From the NCBI GenBank assembly GCA_003228735.1, contig QIFG01000076.1:1-64000 (forward strand): 64,000 nucleotides of DNA, given 5' to 3'. Below the pieces are notes generated by a model. The model searched no databases. It was not told where the DNA came from and saw only the letters and a program-made list of their open reading frames with translations. The DNA comes from Zetaproteobacteria bacterium. Its GTDB lineage: Bacteria; Pseudomonadota; Zetaproteobacteria; Mariprofundales; Mariprofundaceae. A program made the translations under genes and the position numbers. Positions 58,866-64,000 of this stretch are shown in pieces (position 1 is the stretch's first letter; the number at the start of each line of letters is the position of its first letter).

Positions 58866-58885
58866 GGCTAAAGGCGCCTTTAGCC
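58866..58885. repeat. Perfect 20-bp palindrome over the rpsT stop codon
   Basis: GGCTAAAGGCGCCTTTAGCC is its own reverse complement and contains the rpsT TAA stop (58880-58882). It stands just before the terminator hairpin and could add to it or protect the 3' end of the transcript. Confidence 0.8.
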
Positions 58886-59146
58886 TGACAGGTTCTTTAC
58901 GTGAGCGGTCAGGCGGGAGACACGGCGCGATGCCTGGCTCTTGTGGATCAGGCCCTTGCGGCCGGCACGGTCGAGCAACGGAACAGCCACCTTCAAAGCC
59001 TCGCCTGCGGCATTCTTGTCACCAGCTTCAATGGCTGCATCGACGCGCTTGACGGCGGAGCGCATGGCGGCTTTCTGCATGCGGTTCTGCATGCGGCGCT
59101 TCAAAGATTGTCTGGCGCGCTTGTCAGCGGATGCGTGATTTGCCAC
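58880..59146 (-). CDS. rpsT: 30S ribosomal protein S20
   Basis: The 88-residue basic helical protein (MANHASADKRARQSLKRRMQNRMQKAAMRS, then VDAAIEAGDKNAAGEALKVAVPLLDRAGRKGLIHKSQASRRVSRL) binds 16S rRNA in the small subunit. The start codon is GTG with AAGGAG 7 bases upstream. A clear sigma70 promoter precedes it and a terminator follows it, so it is a single-gene unit. Confidence 0.97.
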   Translation of the reverse strand: MANHASADKRARQSLKRRMQNRMQKAAMRSAVKRVDAAIEAGDKNAAGEALKVAVPLLDRAGRKGLIHKSQASRRVSRLTAHVKNLSG

Positions 59147-59189
59147 TCAAAAACTCCTTGAAATTAAACACATTAAAACGTGGCGGCGC

Positions 59190-59217
59190 ATCATACGTGT
59201 GCCTCTATGACTGTCAA
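59190..59217 (-). promoter_or_regulatory. Sigma70 promoter of rpsT
   Basis: On the minus strand the -35 box is TTGACA (59217-59212, exact consensus), the spacer is 16 bases and the -10 box is TATGAT (59195-59190). The expected start, about 7 bases on, gives a leader of about 35-40 bases before the rpsT GTG. Confidence 0.85.
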
Positions 59218-59606
59218 GCTAGACACCCCTGAAAGAACGGCTCTTCGTTGTTGCGTGTGGAACAACCACAACAGAGAAAGAGAAAGGATGGAGAAAAGAG
59301 GGAGACGGGAATCGCTGCCTGGCCTTATCCCCGCCTGCAGATGCGCCGAGCCATCCGGGACAGAACGGGAAGAACGCAATATGTTGCGCCTGTTCTGGCC
59401 CGGATGGCGAGGAATTACGCATATGCCTACGGGTGCCTTTTCTTGCTTCTTCTTTAGGCAAGCAAAGAAGAAGAAAAGCGATCACTAGCGGAAAACTCAC
59501 CTTGATGCCTGCTTTCAGGAAATGCCACACCTGATGACGAAGAACCAAAGAAACAGACCGTAAACGAATCCCTGCCAACAATGAGTAAAGCCGTTAGAGT
59601 CGAGAC
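59218..59606. other. Intergenic region between rpsT and radA, no gene seen
   Basis: This divergent gap should hold the radA promoter, but no good consensus is visible. Frames on both strands here have no family resemblance and unlikely composition. The only structured item is the REP-like inverted repeat at 59433-59480. Confidence 0.6.
59433..59480. repeat. CTTTTCTT...AAGAAAAG inverted repeat (REP-like)
   Basis: GTGCCTTTTCTTGCTTCTTC on the left pairs imperfectly with GCAAAGAAGAAGAAAAG on the right around TTTAGGCAA. Palindromes built on GTGCCTTTTCTTT and GCAAAGAAAAG are common intergenic REP-like units in proteobacteria; this appears to be a single worn copy. Confidence 0.65.
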
Positions 59607-60986
59607 ATGCTGAAAACACTGTTTGTCTGCCAGAGCTGTGGCGCGGAGTTCTCCAAGTGGATGGGGCAATGCACCGAATGCCAGGCCTGGAACAGCGTCA
59701 GTGAACAGGTCATGGAATTATCCGGGCCACTGGCCGGCAAGGCCAAGCCGCTTGATCCCACCCCGATCACGGCCGTCGATAGCAGCGAAAGCCCGCGCCA
59801 AAGCACGCAGATTCCCGAGTTGGATCGGGTGCTCGGCGGTGGTCTTGTGGCAGGATCGGCTGCCCTGATCGGCGGCGACCCCGGCATCGGCAAATCCACC
59901 CTGCTTCTGCAAGCCAGTTGCAAGCTGGCCGAATCCGGCACGGTGCTTTATGTCACCGGCGAGGAATCCATCCAGCAGATCAAGCTGCGCGCCGACCGCA
60001 TCGCCACCCAGCACGAGCATGTGCATATCGCCGCCAGCACCGAGCTGGAGGCGATCCTCGCCACCGTCGCCAAGCTTCGGCCCGGTACAGTCGTCATTGA
60101 TTCGATCCAGACCACGGTGACCCGAAGGCTTACCTCCGCTCCCGGCACTGTGGCCCAGGTGCGCGATTGCGCCGCCGCACTGATCCAGCAGGCCAAACAA
60201 CTGGGCCATGCGGTAATACTGGTCGGACACGTTACCAAAGATGGCAGCATCGCAGGTCCCCGCGTGCTGGAGCACATGGTTGATGCCGTACTGTATTTCG
60301 AGGGCGACCGCGGTCACGCCCACCGCATCTTGCGCGCAGTGAAAAACCGCTTTGGCCCGGCCGGCGAAATCGGCGTATTTGAGATGACTGACCGCGGGCT
60401 TACCGGTATCCGTGACGCATCAAAGCTGTTTCTGGCCGAGCGTTCGCTGGATACGCCCGGCTCCGTAGTCATGGCCTGCATGGAGGGTACGCGTCCGCTG
60501 ATGGTCGAGGTGCAGGCTCTGGTGGCGCCCACCGTTTACGCCACGCCCAAGCGCACCTCTGTCGGCCTGGATACGGGACGGGTCGGCATGCTCACCGCCG
60601 TACTGGAGCGCCGGGTCGGCCTGCTTTTGTCCCAGCATGATGTCTACGTCAACGTTGTCGGCGGGGCCAGAATCACCGAGCCAGCAGCGGATCTGGCCAT
60701 ATTGTTGGCCATGATTTCCGCCTATCAGGAAAAACCGATGCCGGCGGAGATGGCGGTATTCGGTGAAGTAGGACTAACCGGGGAAGTGCGCGCCGTGGGC
60801 AGGCCGGATGCACGCCTGCGTGAAACCGCCGGCCTGGGCTTCACACAACTGATTATGCCGAAAGGGAACCACGCCCGGCTCAAGGAAGTAGATGTTGCCG
60901 ATAAGGCTGCCCCGCACTACGATGGCGCCGTGCGCTGTATTCCGGTGCAACACTTGACTGAAGCTGCACAGGCTGGATTGGCTTGA
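59607..60986 (+). CDS. radA: DNA repair protein RadA
   Basis: The 459-residue protein is a DnaB-like helicase that helps branch migration in recombination. It has an N-terminal C4 zinc finger (CQSCGAEFSKWMGQCTEC), a RecA-like core with Walker A GGDPGIGKSTLLLQ and Walker B VVIDSIQT, the RadA-specific VKNRFGPAGEIGVFEM (KNRFG motif) and a C-terminal Lon-protease-like domain. The stop overlaps the TTG start of cvpA by 4 bases. Confidence 0.96.
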   Translation: MLKTLFVCQSCGAEFSKWMGQCTECQAWNSVSEQVMELSGPLAGKAKPLDPTPITAVDSSESPRQSTQIPELDRVLGGGLVAGSAALIGGDPGIGKSTLLLQASCKLAESGTVLYVTGEESIQQIKLRADRIATQHEHVHIAASTELEAILATVAKLRPGTVVIDSIQTTVTRRLTSAPGTVAQVRDCAAALIQQAKQLGHAVILVGHVTKDGSIAGPRVLEHMVDAVLYFEGDRGHAHRILRAVKNRFGPAGEIGVFEMTDRGLTGIRDASKLFLAERSLDTPGSVVMACMEGTRPLMVEVQALVAPTVYATPKRTSVGLDTGRVGMLTAVLERRVGLLLSQHDVYVNVVGGARITEPAADLAILLAMISAYQEKPMPAEMAVFGEVGLTGEVRAVGRPDARLRETAGLGFTQLIMPKGNHARLKEVDVADKAAPHYDGAVRCIPVQHLTEAAQAGLA

Positions 60987-61564
60987 ATCTTTTCGACTAC
61001 GTCCTGATCGCCATTGTCGGACTCTCCATAGTGTTGTCGCTATGGCGCGGTTTTGTGCGCGAAATCATTTCCCTGACCGGCCTGATCGCCGCTTTTCTGA
61101 TCGCCAGCCGCACCTCCAGTATAGTCGGTGATTTCCTGGGCGACTGGGTCGCCAACGACACGCTGGCTGACATTCTGGGCTTTGTTATCGTATTCACCGG
61201 CATCATGCTGGTGGTGGGAATAATCGGCGCCCTGATTCGCAAGCTGGTGGACAAGGCGGATCTCACGGCGACCGACCGTACTCTCGGCATCTTTTTCGGG
61301 CTGGCCCGCGGCATGCTGCTGATTGGCCTGTTCTTCCTGATTTATGCATCATACACCAAACCGGACAAACCGTGGATGCAGGACAGCATGCTGACACCCT
61401 ATGCGCTTGAACTGGCCGACCTGATGGGCCAGGCCATTCCCGAAGGCTATCCGTTTTCCAAACATGGAAATGCCAAACCGCCCTCAGCGCAGTCCATGCT
61501 CGATCAGATTCCCGACACCGACCGCGACGCGGTGAAATCCATTATTGAAGACGTCATGCAATGA
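60983..61564 (+). CDS. cvpA: CvpA family membrane protein
   Basis: The 193-residue protein has four N-terminal hydrophobic spans (from NLFDYVLIAIVGLSIVLSLWRGFVREIISLTGLIAAFL on) and a soluble tail. CvpA is linked to colicin V production and envelope stress; the exact function is unsettled. It starts with TTG overlapping the radA stop (TTGA), and its own TGA overlaps the purF ATG. The cvpA-purF pair is widely conserved. Confidence 0.9.
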   Translation: MNLFDYVLIAIVGLSIVLSLWRGFVREIISLTGLIAAFLIASRTSSIVGDFLGDWVANDTLADILGFVIVFTGIMLVVGIIGALIRKLVDKADLTATDRTLGIFFGLARGMLLIGLFFLIYASYTKPDKPWMQDSMLTPYALELADLMGQAIPEGYPFSKHGNAKPPSAQSMLDQIPDTDRDAVKSIIEDVMQ

Positions 61565-62988
61565 CGCCTGCCGTGCAGGACGATCATTTTCACGATGAAT
61601 GCGGCGTCTTCGGTGTTTTTAATCACCCCGAGGCCGCCAATCTCACCTATCTGGGCCTTTATGCGCTCCAGCACCGCGGCCAGGAATCGGCCGGCATTGT
61701 CGTCACCGACGGGCAGAGCTTCAACAGCCACCGCGACATGGGCCTGGTCGCCGATGTTTTCAAAAAAAGCGATATTGAACGTTTGTCCGGTGATCGATCC
61801 ATCGGGCATGTGCGCTATTCGACATCCGGCGGTTCGGAACTGCGCAACTGCCAGCCGTTCTCCTATGAATATGCCTATGGCGGCGTAGCCGTATGCCACA
61901 ACGGCAACATCGTCAACGCCCCGGACTTGCGGCATCAACTGGAAGCCCAGGGTTCCATTTTCCAGTCCACCTCGGACACCGAGGTTCTCATTCACCTTGC
62001 CGCCAAAATCTCCGGCGCCTCGACCGAAGTGCGCTTCGGCGAAGCCGCCAGCAGACTGCACGGTGGCTTCTCGATTCTTGTGCTCACCGAAACTCGACTC
62101 ATCGGCCTGCGCGATCCGCACGGCATCCGCCCGCTGATTCTTGGCAAGCTGGGCGATGCCTGGTTTTTGTCCTCGGAGACCTGCGCCTTTGACCTGATCG
62201 GAGCCGAATACGTTCGCGATATCGAGCCGGGCGAGATGGTGGTGATTGACAAAAACGGCCCGCACAGTTTGAGGCCGTTTAATGTGGCGCGTCCCAGGTT
62301 TTGCGTATTCGAATATGTTTATTTCGCCCGACCAGACTCCACGCTGGAAGGCGTTAACGTCTACCGGGCCCGCTACCAGATCGGCGTGGAGTTGGCCAAA
62401 GAGGCGCGCGTCGACGCCGATATTGTCGTCCCCGTTCCGGACTCCGGCGTCCCCCCCGCCATGGGTTATGCGGAAGGTGCGGGCATTCCTTACCAGATGG
62501 GCATCATCCGCAATCATTATGTGGGGCGCACCTTTATCGAGCCTCAGGAATCCATCCGTCATTTCGGCGTCAAGCTCAAGCTGAACGCCAACAAAGACCT
62601 TATCAGGGGCAAGCGCGTAGTGCTTGTGGACGATTCCATCGTACGCGGCACAACCAGCCAGAAGATTGTCGAAATGGTCAGAAAAGCCGGCGCAAAAGAG
62701 GTGCACATGCGTGTATCCAGCCCGCCAACCAAATATTCCTGCTTCTACGGTATCGACACACCGAATGCCGATGAACTGATGGCCAACAAGATGTCCATCG
62801 AGGAAATGTGCGAGGCGATCGGCGCTGATTCGCTGGCCTTCGTCTCCTTTGATGGCATGTACCGCGCCGTCGGCAAACCGCGCGAACGGCACTGCGATGC
62901 CTGTTTCTCCGGCGATTATCCGGTGCCGGTCAAGGGTTCACGCTCACCGCAATTATCCATGCTGCGTTTTTTCAACCGTAATAGCTGA
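61561..62988 (+). CDS. purF: Amidophosphoribosyltransferase
   Basis: PurF makes 5-phosphoribosylamine from PRPP and glutamine, the first committed step of purine synthesis. The protein (475 residues) has a short propeptide before the N-terminal nucleophile Cys14 (HFHDE|CGVFGVF), and the PRPP loop VVLVDDSIVRGTTSQKIV. Cysteines in RPRFCVFEY, KYSCFYG and HCDACF match the ligands of the iron-sulfur type of PurF seen in Bacillus, rather than the metal-free E. coli type. It overlaps cvpA by 4 bases. Confidence 0.96.
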   Translation: MTPAVQDDHFHDECGVFGVFNHPEAANLTYLGLYALQHRGQESAGIVVTDGQSFNSHRDMGLVADVFKKSDIERLSGDRSIGHVRYSTSGGSELRNCQPFSYEYAYGGVAVCHNGNIVNAPDLRHQLEAQGSIFQSTSDTEVLIHLAAKISGASTEVRFGEAASRLHGGFSILVLTETRLIGLRDPHGIRPLILGKLGDAWFLSSETCAFDLIGAEYVRDIEPGEMVVIDKNGPHSLRPFNVARPRFCVFEYVYFARPDSTLEGVNVYRARYQIGVELAKEARVDADIVVPVPDSGVPPAMGYAEGAGIPYQMGIIRNHYVGRTFIEPQESIRHFGVKLKLNANKDLIRGKRVVLVDDSIVRGTTSQKIVEMVRKAGAKEVHMRVSSPPTKYSCFYGIDTPNADELMANKMSIEEMCEAIGADSLAFVSFDGMYRAVGKPRERHCDACFSGDYPVPVKGSRSPQLSMLRFFNRNS

Positions 62989-63100
62989 GCGCTTCGGATC
63001 AACTGGCAACAGACAGACACAGAATTACAGATTGTCAGTATTTCTTTCCATCCTACCGTGACCCGCATAAAAGGAATGAGAACATTTCCGAACATTGATC

Positions 63101-63838
63101 ATGCATAAACCCAAGGTCGTACTGCTGCACGGCATGCTCGGCTTTCCGCGTTTTTTGTGGCGCGAATACTTTCATAATGTACGGCCCATGCTGGAGGGTA
63201 TGGGTCTGCAGGTGATTGTCCCCCGGCTGCCCTGGGGCGGCGGCATCGATGTGCGTGCCACAGCCCTGGCCAATCAGCTACGGGATGAACCTGCCCCGCT
63301 GCACCTGATCGCCCACTCCATGGGCGGCATTGATGCGCGCGCCTGGATCGCGCATATGGGCGGCCATGCAAAGGTGGCCAGCCTGACTACATTGTCCTCT
63401 CCACACCACGGCTCATCGGCCGCCAATTACGTGCTGGGCGGGGTTTCCCTGTTCCGGCTGCTGCCCAGCCTGGCCGGCCTCACGCCAGAGGCCATGCACA
63501 CCTTCAATGAGCGAACACCGGATCATCCGGATGTGGTCTACCGGAGCTACAGCGCCGCCCGCCCACTGGCTGAACAGCCCTGGATCGTGCGGCGTTACGG
63601 CCGTGCCATCGCCAGGGTAGAAAGCGCCAACGACAGTCAGGTATCGGTGGCATCGGCATGCCGGGGCCAGCATGTCTCCACCCTCCATGCCGACCATTTC
63701 GAGATCATCGGCCTGAACCTCTGGCTCAATCCGTTTCGCAGGCGCAAACACTTCGATCACATGCCACTGTACAGTGAAATCGCCGAATGGATCATTCAGT
63801 TTGAAAAAAATGCTGGAGGTCGGAGTCAGCCCAAATAG
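63101..63838 (+). CDS. Lipase/esterase of the alpha/beta-hydrolase fold
   Basis: The ~245-residue protein resembles bacterial triacylglycerol lipases (LipA/LIP family I): oxyanion segment VVLLHGMLGF (about 6-15), nucleophile Ser in LHLIAHSMGGIDARAWI and TLSSPHHGSSAANYV. The catalytic Asp and His are likely in NDSQVSVASA and ADHFEIIGLN. There is no signal peptide, so it may be cytoplasmic or exported otherwise. I start at the ATG at 63101; a TTG two codons earlier is possible. A 112-base gap follows purF. Confidence 0.82.
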   Translation: MHKPKVVLLHGMLGFPRFLWREYFHNVRPMLEGMGLQVIVPRLPWGGGIDVRATALANQLRDEPAPLHLIAHSMGGIDARAWIAHMGGHAKVASLTTLSSPHHGSSAANYVLGGVSLFRLLPSLAGLTPEAMHTFNERTPDHPDVVYRSYSAARPLAEQPWIVRRYGRAIARVESANDSQVSVASACRGQHVSTLHADHFEIIGLNLWLNPFRRRKHFDHMPLYSEIAEWIIQFEKNAGGRSQPK

Positions 63839-63851
63839 CCATAAATTTCTT

Positions 63852-64000
63852 CTAGAGCGCCCCGGCTTCCTGCAATAGTGCAAAAACGGCCACGGCCAGC
63901 AAGCGATAACCGGCACGGTTCGGATGAATGGTGTCCGACTTCAGACTTCGATCCGATTCAATGTCAGCCAGAATATCCCCCTGCAATGGCAAACCGAATT
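63852..64000 (-). CDS. SGNH/GDSL arylesterase (TesA-like), C-terminal part
   Basis: On the minus strand the last ~49 codons of a gene enter from the right edge and end at TAG (63852-63854). They read LKSDTIHPNRAGYRLLAVAVFALLQEAGAL, the block V motif (Asp and His in SDTIHPN) and C-terminal helix of TesA-type lysophospholipase/arylesterases. The rest lies outside the window. It converges with the lipase gene, 13 bases apart. Confidence 0.75.
   Translation of the reverse strand, partial: FGLPLQGDILADIESDRSLKSDTIHPNRAGYRLLAVAVFALLQEAGAL

Noticed and set aside
59219-59581. 120-codon minus-strand frame upstream of rpsT
   Set aside because: It overlaps the rpsT promoter and a REP-like palindrome and shows no family resemblance.
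61504-62892. 462-codon frame on the minus strand opposite purF
   Set aside because: Antisense shadow of purF with no recognisable domain.

Overview
The window is one continuous stretch of a Gram-negative proteobacterial chromosome of roughly 50-55% GC (judged by eye). Housekeeping genes (proC, yggS, pyrG, kdsA, eno, ftsB, gltX, cysS, purL, rpsT, radA, cvpA, purF) flank a very large surface-glycan locus. kdsA implies a Kdo-containing lipopolysaccharide. The order pyrG-kdsA-eno-ftsB is common in Proteobacteria. I cannot name the genus: a gamma- or zetaproteobacterium would fit, but this is a guess. No rRNA, tRNA or CRISPR array was seen.

Layout. 1-1296: end of an M24 peptidase and a double cyclic-nucleotide-binding protein (+). 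1285-9376 (-): a flippase-like membrane protein, a polyprenyl-phosphate sugar transferase with an ArnT-like GT39 partner, yggU, yggT, proC, yggS, a WecA/MraY-type initiating transferase and a DegT aminotransferase. 9603-28763 (-): PIG-L deacetylase, WbqC, PHP-domain protein, two GT4 enzymes and a methyltransferase, an asparagine-synthase-like amidotransferase, and a four-gene module (SGNH protein, DUF5989, SxtJ, carbamoyltransferase) in the order of sxtIJKL of the saxitoxin clusters. Then come a second SGNH protein, a second flippase-like protein, DUF2304, GT2, radical SAM, FAD oxidoreductase and methyltransferase. 28865-34604: five genes on the opposite strand (GT4, methyltransferase, GT39, GT2, GT4). 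34628-42687 (-): radical SAM, GT2, GT4, galE, Wzx flippase, methyltransferase and a SPASM radical SAM. 42687-44073: scars of a tandem duplication of the cysS 3' end with the following two genes, plus an AT-rich FkbM methyltransferase. 44071-51053 (-): cysS-gltX-ftsB-eno-kdsA-pyrG. 51054-54724: an accessory insert with two lipoprotein genes, one a large alpha/beta-hydrolase. 54895-59146 (-): purL and rpsT. 59607-63838 (+): radA-cvpA-purF and a lipase. The right edge holds the end of a TesA-like esterase.

Taken together, the central 40 kb can start a glycan on undecaprenyl phosphate (WecA-like), extend it (many GT2/GT4), decorate it (amidation, carbamoylation, deacetylation, methylation, polyprenyl-sugar transfer by GT39) and flip it (Wzx). 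No exosortase, Wzy or Wzz was identified.

The least expected signals are repeats. One family of intergenic elements built on the motif CCACAAAGGCACAAAG has three long copies and two shorter or degenerate ones. One copy is split by a 131-bp insertion with a 6-bp target duplication. A separate 268-bp element has perfect 20-bp terminal inverted repeats. Several of these elements touch, or actually encode, the stop codons or ribosome-binding regions of neighbouring genes.
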